A DNA stretch of 64,000 nt from Mugil cephalus (GCF_022458985.1 NC_061777.1:20425668-20489667); one strand, 5' to 3'; positions 23,801 through 35,478 are shown, counted from the stretch's first letter. A program made the numbers and translations. The notes: a model not told the origin generated them from the letters alone.

Positions 23801-26800
23801 CCCCCACAAAAGAGGGAGCTACTTTTATTTGACAATTACAGATTTTAAGAAATGTGGTTCACTGTCTTCTTCTCCACAGTGCTCCTGGCCGTATCCTTAA
23901 CTGAACTTAACAGACATCCAGTGCTTTACTGTCAAGCCTGTTCTCACTGTGCCACACCAGTTTAAAGACAAGGGGGTTCCAGAGCAGATATTAAAGTGTG
24001 TAACAGAACACTTAAAGGCTGATTTATCTTCTTGTGAATATCCTGGGATTTATAGTTCTCTGGGCAAAGCGCTAACTCAGTGCTGTCCTTTCCTGTTCTC
24101 TTGTAGCTATTACAGAACCAATGAAGTGGATCAGTTCCAGTATTCTAGGCCCTTCAGGAAAGGTGAAAAGGACCCAGACAATGAATTTGCAGTAAGCACC
24201 TTTTGAATCTACTTTGAAACAATGAACTCATGTGTGTACTCACACACTCATAAATTAAATAAAACATGTAAGATTTCAGAGACAGACATGACAACACCAC
24301 TCTTTAATATGTTATTGCTGTTTATTCTGCCCTGCAGACCATGTGGATTGAGAGATCAACTTACATTACTGCCTATCGCTTCCCAGGGATACTCAAATGG
24401 TTTGAAGTCAAATCTGTGTCAGTGGTAAGGAGCAGCTATGACACGTGTTTCTTCTCTCTTCACGGTTTCTGTTGCTCGAAATCTTCCTCAAATACACATA
24501 ATTCACCATGTAATTCTCGTCCACTTGGCAGGAGGAGATCAGTCCGTTGGCGAACGCCATTGAAACCATGGAGCTGGCCAACGAGAAGCTGAGTAACCTC
24601 GTGCAGCAACAAGCCTGTGACCGCTCACTGTCCATCAACCCGCTGTCCATGATGCTCAGTGGCATCGTTGACCCTGCCGTCATGGGTGGCTTCTCCAACT
24701 ATGAGAAGGTTTGACTTTTTAATTTAATGTGACAGCTCTCTGTAGAGTGCACTTTTTTTAAAAAATAGACAAGAACATCATCTTATTCAGAGGCTTGGAG
24801 TAATTATGAAAGAAATACAGTGCAGGCTGTTCTGTGAGGATAAATGCTAACATTAAGATGATAGCATGCTCTCATTACATCGGGTTTAAGTATAATTCAA
24901 GTATAATGTTTCTAAATTGGCCCTCATACCTCGATGTAGGCGTGCAATCATTTGCTTAATAAAATCAATTATTCGGTTGCCACAGGTCTGTATACTATAT
25001 ATTAAACAGGGCATCCATCAGAAGCTTTTTTTCTAATGTTGACTAATCAGAACCAGAACTTTTTTATATTATTCTTACTATAACCAGCAATAACAACCAT
25101 CGTTCAATTAAACCTTTAAGTGTCTGCTGAAGTTCTGCCTGAGTAGGGCTGTTAGCATGGCCACAGTGAAACTTCTGGAGTCGATTACATTTGTACAGTA
25201 CATACTAGACTAGTCTTTAAATCCATTATTCAGGAGTACAGAGCAGCACAAATAGTTTCACTGTGCCTCTCCTGGCAGTCTACCTTGTATTTGTTACATC
25301 TTAGCTGTCTGCTGAATCAGGCTCAGGTTGACAGTTCACACTTCTAAAGTAATTGTTTTGGAAACAATATGCAGCCATAATGCAGCCGCACGGTGACAAA
25401 CTACACTAATAATAGATGAATTGTATGACTGCAGAAAATAAATGGCTGAATTTGTAAATTATTTTTTTCATTGACTGCCTGGTCTCTAGCCTCTTAAAAG
25501 CTGCAAACGTGTATTCACGAGGAAACCACCGTGGTGTGAGCTGCGTTGTGCTTTGTTGTGTTGCGGAAACCCGTCCGCTGTTGTTTCCTAATATATTTCA
25601 AGTGACCCTCCTTAAAAAATGCCCAGTTTTCATGCTATTTTCTTCCTGCACAGGCGTTCTTCACAGACACCTACATCCAGCAGCACCCAGATGACCACGA
25701 ACGCATTGAGGTCCTTAAACAACTCATTGCCCTGCAGGTAAATCCTTCAACCGTCGTTTTTCCGTTGACACTGGCTTCAAGCGGAGCACGTTTTGTAACA
25801 CTTAAGTGCTCGTCCGCCCCTCCAGATCCCTCTCCTGGCAGATGGAATTCGTATCCACGGGGAGAAGACGACGGAGCAGCTGAAGCCCTTACACAACCGT
25901 CTGGTTACTTGCTTCCAAGACCTTCGGGAGAAAGTGGAGAAGCATTATGGCGTCATAACCTTGGTATGTTGCCAACTGCAAACTCAATTTAATGTAAGAG
26001 AGTGCCAACTTAAGCTATTGGCCCTCTTGCCTTCCTATCAAACGCTTCTCATTCAAAGTGGAGTGTACATTATATTAGCACAGGAGCATAAATCTTCCTT
26101 TAGCCAGTGTACTGCGACCTGTGTTTTGCTTGTCATTGTGCTGTTCCCCTGCCAAGATCCCCCGATGATGCTTAATCCCATTTGTGTGTCCCAGCCCTGC
26201 TCTCTCACCGAGAAGAAGAAAAGTCGCGTGGGCTCGGTGGTGATGCCCTACATCCTGTCCTCCACCCTGCGCCGCATGTCCACTGTCTCAACCCTCTCCA
26301 ACGCCTCCTCAGGCCTTTCAAGCGGCTCTGCCTCCTCAGATGGACCCTCCTGCCTTTCCTCCCAAGAGTCAGTCTATATTTACACCCTGTTTGATTTTGA
26401 GTTCACTGTAGACAAACGCTGATGTTTGTTTTTTTTCTTTGTACTAAAAACTCAGTACAGTTTGTGCATCTGATTGTGCTTCTTCTTTCCTCTGCTTGTG
26501 GTCATTCACAAACAGTTCCTTATTGTCCCACCCCAGTGATCGCAGGGCCTCCATTCTGTCCCGCTCGGAGGAGGACAACAGGATCGCTAGAAAGAACAGG
26601 AAAGAGTGGAGTGTGAGCAAATCACAGGTCCTACTGGAGAGGCAGACGGATTCAGACGAGGTAAGTCCTTATGTGCAACAACTGTTATATCTTGTATATA
26701 TGTTCCGCTGTATTTACTTCTGTGTAATGCGCACAGCGCTTTAACTCAGGGGATCTTATAATCAGCTCACAAGAACATATCATTCACCACACAAAGTTTT

Positions 26801-27616
26801 TGTTATTCAGCTGTGGGTTGCAAACAGCTCTGTTGTGCATAACTGTTTCACATTGAACCCTGTATGTTTGTTTTCCACCTCATTTCCAGACTCCTCCAGA
26901 GAAGCAGCAGAGACCCAAGAGTTTACAATTAGGAGACCGACGGCTTACCCTGTCCCTGTTCCAGGGAGTTTCATCCCAGCTCAGTCTGTCTAACCCTCTC
27001 AGCCCGCTACCTGGCTCTCCACACACGCCGCACACGCCTCGCAGCTCCAGTAAGTAGCAAATAAACTCTCTGACAGTCACCGCGCCGCATGTCATCATTT
27101 TATTTTGTCTTAGAAATGTGCCTGGCATACAGAAAAAGGATTCTCGCTAACCTTGTGTAAGCACACTCTGGTCTATAGCCCTAATCAGGTCACACAAACA
27201 GACACACACATATATCCACAGATGCACGCGGTGTGAAAGGCTTTTATTTCTCCTCTCCCGTGGCAGGTTATTCATCACTCCTCAGTGACAATGACGCCAA
27301 TACCATTGACACCCCAGGGACTCCCCCACCCATGCCTCCAAAGAAACACCCACACGAGATTGACAACCCCGGGTTCTCCTCAGAGGTACATTTGCTCAGA
27401 GAATATCGCACCCCCTCACAAATGCATATTTAATGGAATGTAAACGCTAAAATATTCTGTTTTTATTTTCATTTGAAGTCCTTACATGGAACTCTCTTCT
27501 CTCTTACCCCAAAGTTCACTCCCCCGCTGCCAATGAAAATTGAGAGCAAGCCTCCTCCACCTCCTCCAAAAACACGGAAGTCAATGTTCCCTACGTACGA
27601 GCATCCACCTCAGTGA
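5341..27616 (+). CDS. dock5: Dedicator of cytokinesis 5 (DOCK5), 5'-partial, 50 coding exons
   Basis: DOCK5 is a cytoplasmic DOCK-A guanine-nucleotide exchange factor that activates Rac with ELMO partners, steering actin, adhesion and migration (family knowledge). Fifty exons splice into one open frame of 1849 codons plus stop with every intron phase compatible; human DOCK5 is about 1870 residues, so only the N-terminal ~14 are missing. Order seen: SH3, helical ELMO/arm region, DHR1 (C2-like lipid binding), long armadillo-like region, DHR2 catalytic region, and a Ser/Pro-rich tail. DOCK5 rather than DOCK1 or DOCK2 is indicated by [15 protein letters not shown] at 12197-12241, which the other two lack, and by the tail segment [18 protein letters not shown]. 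Oddities: one GC-AG intron, one U12-type intron, and loss of one residue (DLMGNVF where the paralogs have DLIGKNVY) at about 19934-19954. No frameshift or internal stop was seen. Confidence 0.97.
6746..6851 (+). other. dock5: GC-AG intron in dock5
   Basis: The exon 6610-6745 ends in AAG followed by GCATGC, and the next exon starts after CAG at 6852. Using the GC donor keeps the frame and restores the expected order QEEK then TRLQNLEM. The nearest downstream GT (6762) would add 16 nt and break the frame. The intron is only 106 nt. Confidence 0.85.
10830..11270 (-). mobile_element. Degenerate non-LTR retroelement fragment
   Basis: Lies in the dock5 intron 9458-12186, antisense to the gene. The minus strand reads [19 protein letters not shown] near 11050-11150, which resembles the conserved [14 protein letters not shown] tail downstream of reverse transcriptase in fish non-LTR elements. 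The surrounding ~400 nt are GC-richer than the intron and continue with similar but broken coding. No intact ORF remains. Boundaries are approximate and the family assignment is from memory. Confidence 0.45.
12756..14728 (+). other. dock5: dock5 visible exons 13-18: DHR1 (C2-like) domain
   Basis: Exons 12756-12880, 13285-13383, 13617-13689, 13793-13896, 14145-14325 and 14631-14728. The block begins [17 protein letters not shown] (paralogs have GDVRND), runs through [27 protein letters not shown] and FRHRSSQ, and ends near CSTKLTQN. In DOCK proteins DHR1 binds phosphoinositides (PIP3) and brings the protein to the membrane (family knowledge). The donor after 13896 (GTGGTG) is weak but the frame requires it. 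Confidence 0.93.
16929..16948 (+). repeat. Poly-T run in acceptor tract of a dock5 exon
   Basis: Twenty consecutive T just upstream of the acceptor at 16966, forming an unusually long polypyrimidine tract for the exon 16967-17073. Likely length-polymorphic. Confidence 0.9.
18060..18735 (-). mobile_element. LINE (L1/Tx1-like) reverse transcriptase relic
   Basis: Inside dock5 intron 17391-19187, antisense. The minus strand reads [18 protein letters not shown], then [12 protein letters not shown] and [19 protein letters not shown], matching the order of motifs at the start of L1-clade reverse transcriptase. After DRVECSFLF the frame decays, and it resumes near 18300 with tail-like text such as KFKNLRTF and, further on, [16 protein letters not shown]. 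The palm region with the catalytic YADD-type box appears deleted and stops are present, so it is a dead copy. Boundaries are approximate. Confidence 0.75.
23441..23913 (+). other. dock5: U12-type (minor spliceosome) intron of dock5
   Basis: The intron begins exactly GTATCCTTTT, the GT-class U12 donor consensus, and contains TCCTTAACT at 23894-23902, the U12 branch-site consensus, with the branch A about 13 nt before the terminal CAG. There is no long polypyrimidine tract next to the acceptor. It splits a codon in phase 1 between GQ and IQCFTVKPV. About half of its 473 nt is a dispersed repeat. Confidence 0.92.
23570..23815. repeat. Dispersed teleost repeat inside the U12 intron
   Basis: Contains CAGCTGTACTTTGTGTTAATG, then GGTTAGCATTAGCATG and CAGCATTTAGCTAAATCTAC, a text I recognise as a high-copy repeat in many percomorph genomes (arrays of GTTAGCAT- and TTAGCATG-type words). 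No coding potential. Edges are approximate. Confidence 0.6.
26195..27616 (+). other. dock5: dock5 visible exons 46-50: Ser/Pro-rich C-terminal tail
   Basis: Exons 26195-26367, 26537-26660, 26890-27049, 27267-27385 and 27515-27616 (stop TGA at 27614). The tail is rich in Ser near [14 protein letters not shown], then basic ([13 protein letters not shown]), then proline-rich. PPLPMK fits the PxLPxK consensus for the Crk N-terminal SH3 domain, and a run of six prolines follows. The protein ends [12 protein letters not shown]. Crk binding is known for DOCK1-type tails; for this fish protein it is inferred from the motif only. Confidence 0.92.
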
Positions 27617-28430
27617 GGCTGCACCAGCGCACAGCCCTGAAAGTTTTTACTAATTCTCTGGTGATGGAAACCACAATACCAGATGTGAAACTGTGGAAAT
27701 GTCACGCTTGGGCTACAGATTTTACATCTTCTCATGCAAGATTCTCAGTGGGGAAAAAAGTCTTTCTGCTAAAAGTCATAAAAGTCACGTATAAGTCCAA
27801 GCAGTCCTTTTGTTCTCAACTTTTAACTGTTGTTTTGTCGTTAAAATGCAAGAAAGGATTTGTGTGGGGTTACTGTAATAAGAGGGTACTACTGTGCGGA
27901 AATAGCTTGTCATTTTTGGGTAGGTTTTGGGTCCAGTCTTCAGAGTGCTTTTTAAAAGGTAATAGAACTATTTTCTAGAAGAAGAGACACAGTAGTTTAT
28001 TTTTTTTATTTATTTTTTTTTTTCAATCACTCGCAGGGAAAAGGAAAGACCAATGTTGCAATGTAATATTTTTTTTGTTTTTTGTACCTTGAGTGACACT
28101 GGATGACTCATTTCCCCTGTAGCTGTTTACTGACATTCCATATCTGAACAGGATAAAGCTGCATTACACATATGTGGCACTTGATCAAGAGCAGGGAATA
28201 CAATGTACAGAATGTAACTGTTAGTTTGATAAGTAGCTAATTCTTGTCTGATCAAACAAATAATCGAAAAAACCACAATGTTTCAGAGACACTGGATGGC
28301 ATTTTTGAATGTGGTGCAGATTGTGCGTTTGTATTGATCTTTATGATGAACTGAATAGTGTAACTGATGCTTCCGAGTTATAGCACATCATGTTGATGGC
28401 AGTGTTCAGTGGAATTCAGTTTTTCTTTGA

Positions 28431-28930
28431 AGGACTTAGTTTGACAATTTGGAAATGTACTCTTGTTTACGTCCATCGTTGCTGAGAGACAATACAATAA
28501 TCATGCAGCTTAACCCAGGTTAGTTTAGCATATAATCTGGAAAAGGATGAAACGAGTAGCCTGGCACTCGGCTTTGAGGGAACACAATCCACCTACCAGT
28601 ACCTCCGGAGTTCAATTAATACGTTCCAGCCTGTTAGTTTAACCTTTACAAAACAGCTATTTGTGATTTTGGAAGCACTAAAGTGAGATAATTACCGCTC
28701 CGGGCCAAGAAATAGTCTGTCACATTACTCCCTGTAATATCTCTAATTGTTTTTATACCATTGTAAACAAATGAGATGTGACATTTTAATTAGAGGTGCT
28801 GGAAGACAGATTCTGTTACCCTTACGCAGTGCACAGCTAGCATTTTATAATATTTATGCTAAGCTAAACCGCCTGTTCCCAGCTCTCTCCGTGTTTTCCA
28901 GTATTTCAGACTGGTCCTTTAAAGAACCCT
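28431..28930. mobile_element. Foldback/MITE-like element in dock5 3' UTR
   Basis: The two ends are imperfect inverted copies. The left starts AAGGACTTAGTTTGACAATT, and the right end read backwards gives AAAGGACCAGTCTGAAATAC. Inside, GTTAGTTTAGCATA (left) pairs with the reverse complement of ATGCTAAGCTAA (right), and CCAGTACCTCCGGAG pairs with AGAGGTGCTGG. Related pieces occur at 43462 and 49590. This layout is a high-copy non-autonomous element in many teleosts (recognised from memory). No ORF. Confidence 0.7.
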
Positions 28931-29398
28931 AAACACTGCACGGTACATGCATGAGTGGCCGTGAAGCTCACTTCAGTTTGATATTTCAGGTGTTGGTAGA
29001 TTTTCTATTTTTATCAATTCATTATTGAAATTTAAATTATTGCTATTCATTCATAGTTTTGCACACCGAGCGTGTACAGAGATGGTTTATTTTTAATGCA
29101 GTGTAATCTGACTATATTGTCAAGGTACTCCTTCATTGTGCGCTGTCTCAAGTTTATAAAGGAAGCAGTGCAACGTATGTGCCTTCAGAATGCTAAATCT
29201 ATGCATGTTAGGTGTTTTGAAAATGAAATTGATGATAATTTAGTTGAATTTTTGTATTGTGTCACAAGGCATTAATTTCTTTGTACAGTACATATTTCAT
29301 AATAAGCATCAAAGGACTTTTATACAAACAATGCCTCAAGAGATATACTGTATGATGATTTTACCTTTTTTTTATGAACAAACTGTTGACTGAACAAA

Positions 29399-29404
29399 AA
29401 TAAA
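29399..29404 (+). promoter_or_regulatory. dock5: dock5 polyadenylation signal (AATAAA)
   Basis: Canonical AATAAA 1.78 kb after the stop codon, in a local A-rich setting. Cleavage would be expected some 15-25 nt downstream. Confidence 0.65.
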
Positions 29405-29420
29405 GACTTCCTGAAAGGCC

Positions 29421-32400
29421 AGAGATGACATTGATTATTTCATAGAAAGGCATCTTTCTCCAGCTCTCCTGTCAACGTGGAGAATACAGATTACTCTATG
29501 TGCCCCCACTGGAAACACACACACACACTCCCTTGGATTCTGCTGATTGAACTGAGTGGAAAATTACACATTCAAGCTCAAAACATCCAACAAGCTCGTG
29601 ATTTATATAATTCGCACAGTTTGATTAGATGTAGGTAAATTATGCAGTTACGGCTCCGCGCTGGAGCCGTGGGGTCATTATCCGCGGAGGCCGTATACAG
29701 GGAGGAGTATATAAGATGTTTATTGGAGTGGTGATGGGGGGGCTGCTCTTGCTAATCTAGCTTGTTAATGGCCTGTTCCTTCCTGTCAGATAGTGAGGTA
29801 CAGGATATCACTCTTCCTGCACGTCTCAGGAGAAATAAACGTTTGAAGTGATCTTCACTCATGCAAAGAGAGCAGCGTCGGAGCTGCCAGCTTTAGCTTT
29901 ATGCTCAGGAACATCTCCATGGAAACGATCTCGATGCTTTAACATGTTTACAACATGAATCCAAACACCTTTCTTGTCATTTATACTGCAGACTATAAGC
30001 CGGTGACACATTTATCTCCAGGTTTGAGTTGTTCTACGGTTTGAGGTAGTATAGTTTCCATTGCTTGCACTGAGTAATCATTCGAAAGCAGTTTGAAGCA
30101 CTTTTCAAGGTGGGGCGTAACTACACAGCCTGTAGTACATTTCCTCAAGTGAAGCGCTCAAGTACAATTCAGAGAAGCTTGAACTTCACTCGATTATCTG
30201 TCTTTACGTTGATGCTGCAGTGCATTTCGGAGTAAGATGTTGCACTGTTCACTTTGTTACACTTGACAGCAGATACAGAAAAATAATAAACTTTAAAAGA
30301 TTAAAGCAGCACTACGTTGAAGAGGACTATACATCAAAAAGCATTTCCCGTCCGGACATCTCACTGTGCTGTCAGGGCTCACATTTAAAAGTGCAAGAAT
30401 TCATTTATTTATTTATTTTTTATTTCATTGCAGCTTTGTGGCCACAATTATAACATCTCACTGTCACCTTTGAATTGTTACCTCTCAGAGAACTCTGTCC
30501 ACTTAATTTACACATTTTATTCATATTTTTACAATATTAGATTTTATTTCACTTTGTTTTATGTCTGTCTTTTTATATGATGTCAAAACACCAAAATAAA
30601 TGTACACAGATTTATGTAGCAGAAGTTTTCTCCCCCCCCCATACATGATTAATTACCCAACACTGTTAGATACAGCAAGGCGTGTTTCCACTGGACAAAA
30701 CTGGCTCCAGTTCGACCAACTGTTTCAGTAACATACTGCCGACTTTCTGTTGATTCATTACAGACTATTTATTTATTGCTTCTTTTTTTTGTTTTTATTT
30801 TGTTTAACTTCTTCTAGGGTCGACTTTCATTAAGAATCAAGTGTAAAGACAGAAAACAACGTACCATTGTGTGTGCTGCTATCACGCAGGTCAGTTTTTG
30901 TCACGCCGAGCTGTTTTCGTCGCTGTCAAACTGAACCCAGCTCCCTCCGTCAGAGAGAGAAAACTCTGGCCCGGGTACGACTTAACTCTCCCGCATCAAA
31001 GAAAAGGATGCCCTTTCTTACTTTGTCCATTTAACTGCTGGAGGGACCCCAAGCTTCTCTGTGTAGTGGGATTAGCTGCACTTGTGTCTCCGCTTTGAAC
31101 TTCACTAGGTGGTGCCAGAGGGCGTGAACTAATGTAGAACTGCAAAGAGAGAGAGAGACAGAAAACTATTTACTTAGGGTAGCACACTTTTCAGGAACAC
31201 CCAGCTTCGCAGTCACAGGCACAGCTACAGATACACACAGTCACACCTGAGACGGCCCTGCTGAGGACCAACAAACAGATAGACTAGAGGAGAGGAGATT
31301 AGGAGTGCTTTTCCTCATCAGGTTTAGATTTTCTCCTTCCAACAGTGCAGTAGTTTGTACTGGCAACCTTCCAGTTACAGGCAGGCTACTGAAGTCTCCA
31401 TGTGCAGCTTAAACTATCTGACTGAGGTAAAACCTTAGAAAACCTCCAAAGAAAAAAAGAATCAGGTAGTGCGTACCTTGTTGTTTTATTAATACGCTCT
31501 GTCCTCTCACTACAGTCGCATGTATTTTTTAACATTTTTAGATGGGCACAAGTTACATCGTGTCCAGGCAGCCACGCTTGGGGATCTGTTTTACAGGCCG
31601 GGCTATTATTTGTCCTACTGAAATATTAATATTCATGGTTCACTCTGATGAGCTTGTGATTTTAGTGGCGAGCTGGTCACCTGCCTGCTGCGTGCATCAC
31701 TTGAACACCTCGCTGCTCCAAGAGCTGAAGCACGTTATTGATGGAAGAAATTGCAATTAATGGTAATGTACTAAGGCAGTAGGCGTTACTGAAATTGTCA
31801 GCACAAAAGATAAAAAGAAAAAGTTACTGCAAAGTTTTAAATAAGTTCAGACAATGACCAATTGATTTCTGCACAAAGACCTCCAGCGCAAAGAAAATTG
31901 ACTTTCCAGTTTTTAACTTTCGCATGAGTGCTGAATTCGGCCTTTTGTTCAAACACCTTCAGACAAGATAAACACAGATTCTCATTCAGTCAGATTTTAA
32001 AGTCGTGCCTTCGCGAAAATCTTTTTCACCACGGAAGAGTGCCGTGTCAGTGGGTGTGATGATGTGATGATGTGAGGTAAGAATGAGGGCACAATATCGT
32101 TCCCATTTTCAGCGCTATCTGGGGAGAGGGAGGGAGAGGATGAAGGTGGTGCATCTGGTTGATCATGATCTGAGAGCGCGGCCGCTTTGGGGCAGTGGAC
32201 GCTGCTGGTGCCGGCTTTCATGTGGCGGAGATGCGTGGCCGGGTCAAAACGAGCTGGAGATGAGAACCACTGGCAGCACATCAGTGGGGGGCGACTTCAT
32301 AAACCTGGCCGGGGTTTTGCATCTGCCCGTAAGACTGCGTGAAACACCACAAGTATGCTTGAGGAGGGCAGCCTGTGTGCGCGTGTGTGTGTGTAGCAGT

Positions 32401-35400
32401 GACAGTGGAAATTGTGCGTGGACCAGTTTGATGCTGTAGCAGAATGCGAGATAGCTGATGTCACACATGATGAAGTGAAGAAGCTGAGGATAGACTGTGG
32501 CACCACGGCGTAGGACTTGGTCAGCTGGACGTCTGGTCATTCAGAAGTAGCGGACCAGCTGGTGAGTCACACTGACCACTGACATAGCCGTGGTAATAGT
32601 CTCACTGGGACCGCGCTGCTGCTTCTACTCCAGAGTTCCACGGGCTCATCAGAAAGATAAAGACATTAAAGAAGACAGCCAATCTGGTGAGTAAATTTTA
32701 TGAGAGCTGCTATATACCTCGGCGTAACACTCAGCAGTCTCAGTGGGGCCCTGTATCCTTTTATTTTAGGCCGCATCCAGAGAGATGACAAGATGACAGA
32801 AAATGATGCACGGACACTCAAAGCCGCACAGTTCTTCATTTGTGCCACAGAGCGGTATCAGTGACAGCTGGAAAAGATTCACACATTTAGTCTTACATAA
32901 AATGCATCTAAATGGGCTCAGTTAAAATGTATTACGGTCAAAAATAAAAGTGAAATCTGAAATGTAGGAGGTCACAGAATGTGCAAAGAATATGAAGCTG
33001 AGATAAGAGGGTTAGAGTAATTAGGGTGAGAAATATCTTCCATTTTTACCTCAAAGGAAGATCCCGTGGTTCAGATGAGGTTTTTCATCACTGCTTGGTA
33101 TCCTACTGAGGGTTTCTGCTTACATTATCTTTGCCCGCTTGTCATCACAATATGTCGTCTGACTCAATAGCTTTGGCTGCAGCTGTAGAGTCCTTTGTCT
33201 CGTATTGTTTATCCAAGCACTAATCCTTGCCTGGAGGATCCACACGGCAAGGTGAAATCTTTGGATTTATGTCTTGCGATTTATGCATACGAATTATGTA
33301 TGATTTGCATCAGTTTTGACCACAGGTAGTGGCGGTGGCGACATTTGCACTGACTCGAGGAGGGCAGGATGTGCACCCATTATGGATATTTAGTAACTTT
33401 ACTGTGACTAACAGTAAAGACTGACACAGACCGCAACACCATGCAAATGTAAATGCAAATGGTTATTCCAGCACAGTCACATATTTATATACCCACAAAC
33501 ACATTTTATCTGATGAGAAAGGCAAATCACCTATAAATCACCTTGTGCTTGTGCTGTGTCACTGTAGTTTTTGCTGTAGAGAACAGTATAACTATATAGA
33601 CTTTTAACACAATTACATGTCAGTCCTATTCAGATTTCTTGTTTACTTTTGCCACTGTCCAACGAGACAGCTTGAGATTAATTTCATAAGCAGTTAGGCG
33701 TACCCAGGTCCACGGTCTAACTTTTCTTCATAATTAACACCTTAACTTAATCCTGATTTATTACTGTAATAAATACATAATGTTATAAAAAGTAAAGCAA
33801 AGATACATTTTATGGAGAGGTTCTTTTTTTTTTTTTTTTGCACAAAAAGCTCTCATTTAATACCAAACCAACGCTGCTAAAGTTCTGCCTAAGAACCTTA
33901 ACATTAAAACAAAAACGCTGTTGTTTCTCAAATCAATTATTGCATCTACTTCCCTATTCCATGCAAAACCAAAGAGAAACAAAGGCCACGTGTGTGTACG
34001 CATAGGAAGACTTCATGGACGGGCGCTCGCGGAAAGGTTTTGTTACAGCAAACAGAAAGATGTAGACATTAACATGCAGTTACAAAGCATGACAGGTATC
34101 GGTTTGTCTTCTCGTGAAGCTTTTCATTGGCAAACAGACAGAAGCGTGTTGTGTGCGTTGGTGGGTGGGTGTTCCTGGTCATTAAAACAGTGGCACTGTT
34201 TGAAGAATGGTTCCTCTTTCCGTGTCCCAAGCACCACCAACAACTACGAGCTTTAAGTCGGGTTTCTAAGAAAAAGAGTTCATAGTAGAGAAATGAAGAG
34301 GCTGGATTGCTGCGTCTTGAGCTGCTGCACTTTGCTGATGTTGATGTAAGTGGCGAAAAAAGTGAGTAAATAAATAAATAAAAACATCTGTAATTGCTAG
34401 GGGGCTGAATCCTGGCCTAGGTGACATAAGGAAAGGTACGTAAAACTTAAAATCATCAATCAGCCTAACATGCATGTCTTTGCACAGCGGGACGAAGCTG
34501 AGCACCACGCGAAAACCCACACAGGCACAGGGAGAACATGCAAACCCCACACGGAAAGCCCCGAGCTGGATTTGAACCCAGATACCCCCCGCTACTTGCT
34601 GTGGGGTGACAGTGTTAATCTCTGTTCCGTAAAAAAGTATCATTTCTTGCGTAATAGGACTTTGAGGGGACCACGGGGGAAATGTATTGCTGATAACCTG
34701 CCAGCTTACACCACTTCAGGCAGATCATATTAATTCAACCTACACCTTTTGAAGATGGGATCAGGCCAATACTAAGGTGTTTTGATGGGAGGCGGGACCT
34801 TAGGCTCAGTGCTGACTCTGCCTGCTGAAGGTATCAGCTGCAGGTCAGTGCCTCAGTTGATAGCGGTTAGACTGATAACTAGTTCACTGGCTGCTTTGCT
34901 AACACAAGAGAAAAACAAACTGGAAAATACAAACAAAGCAATTTTCCAGCACTTTGTTCTGCAAATGAAAAATTTTCCATGATGCAAACACCCACAAGGC
35001 TTCAGTGTCACCCAATTTTCTGACTCATGAGCAGCTCAAAGTTTGAATTCACATTGATCCACTTAGATCCCTGCAAATAGCCACTCTCCTCACTGCGAGC
35101 TACGAACACACACCGGCTGTTTCAGCATGTTTGAGACCAGAGTTTTAAATCTGAGCTTTGCATTTAGTTTATTTTGATGAATTCAAAATGATGAATTAAA
35201 CTCTTTAATGAAAAAATATTTGCCCTTCTGAACACTGGAAAGTTTTATACCTAATTCTCTGTGTCAACAGAAAATAGTGGATTTCATTATGATGCTGAAG
35301 CATCTTATTTTTCCATAGACATAAATGGTATATCTCACATGGGATATGTGCTTTAAATGCCATTATGTTCTGTCAGACCAGATATCACAAGGCAGTAAAA

Positions 35401-35460
35401 GATAGCAGCAAACTCTGGACCCAGATTGAGATTGAGATAACAGTCTCCTCCCTGATTTAT
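29421..35460. other. Intergenic DNA between dock5 and the Ig-domain gene
   Basis: The two genes converge (tail to tail) here. No convincing exons on either strand. There is a GC-richer patch at about 32080-32340 with open frames on both strands but no splice structure or recognisable protein, a SINE at 34446-34619, and AT-rich runs. I looked for gnrh1, the neighbour of DOCK5 in mammals, by its decapeptide codons and did not see it. Confidence 0.6.
34446..34619 (-). mobile_element. tRNA-derived SINE fragment
   Basis: On the minus strand the order is: tRNA-like head ending CTGGGTTCAAATCCAG (B-box), then TTTGCATGTTCTCCCTGTGC, then GACATGCATGTTAGGCTGAT. This is a widespread tRNA-derived SINE body of fish genomes, recognised by its fixed word order. 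The 5' head is truncated and there are many substitutions, so it is old. Confidence 0.8.
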
Positions 35461-35472
35461 CTGTTAAAATGT

Positions 35473-35478
35473 TTTATT
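35473..35478 (-). promoter_or_regulatory. Polyadenylation signal of the Ig-domain gene
   Basis: AATAAA on the minus strand about 395 nt after the stop codon at 35870, giving a short 3' UTR. It is a canonical hexamer in the right place. Confidence 0.6.

Larger units (their letters stand above)
21576..25963 (+). other. dock5: dock5 visible exons 34-45: DHR2 catalytic region
   Basis: Exons 21576-21616, 21692-21782, 21914-22033, 22332-22421, 22882-22986, 23299-23440, 23914-23995, 24107-24191, 24338-24424, 24532-24708, 25654-25737 and 25826-25963. Landmarks: [25 protein letters not shown]-type lobe A helices, [32 protein letters not shown], and [20 protein letters not shown]. The last is the lobe C segment holding the nucleotide-sensor valine that expels GDP from Rac (family knowledge), and it is intact. 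The intron between 23440 and 23914 is U12-type. Donors at 21783 (GTCTGT) and 24709 (GTTTGA) are weak. Confidence 0.95.
27617..29420 (+). other. dock5: dock5 3' untranslated region
   Basis: Follows the stop at 27614-27616 and runs without further gene signals to the polyadenylation signal at 29399. It includes T-rich and AT-rich stretches (28000-28080) and a ~500-nt foldback repeat (28431-28930). Extent is inferred from the single good AATAAA; an earlier or later end is possible. Confidence 0.65.

Noticed and set aside
30042..30058. TGAGGTAGTATAGTTTC, resembling let-7
   Set aside because: Four bases of the let-7 core are missing and no complementary arm follows within hairpin distance, so it cannot be a let-7 gene.
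32083..32439. GC-rich patch with open frames on both strands, including a GCGGCCGC site
   Set aside because: Neither frame reads like a known protein or has exon boundaries. It might be a small CpG-rich regulatory patch, but nothing in the sequence proves it.
34500..34620. Possible tRNA gene (B-box-like GGTTCAAATCC)
   Set aside because: The box belongs to the SINE head. The acceptor stem and anticodon arm are not intact and the SINE body follows directly.
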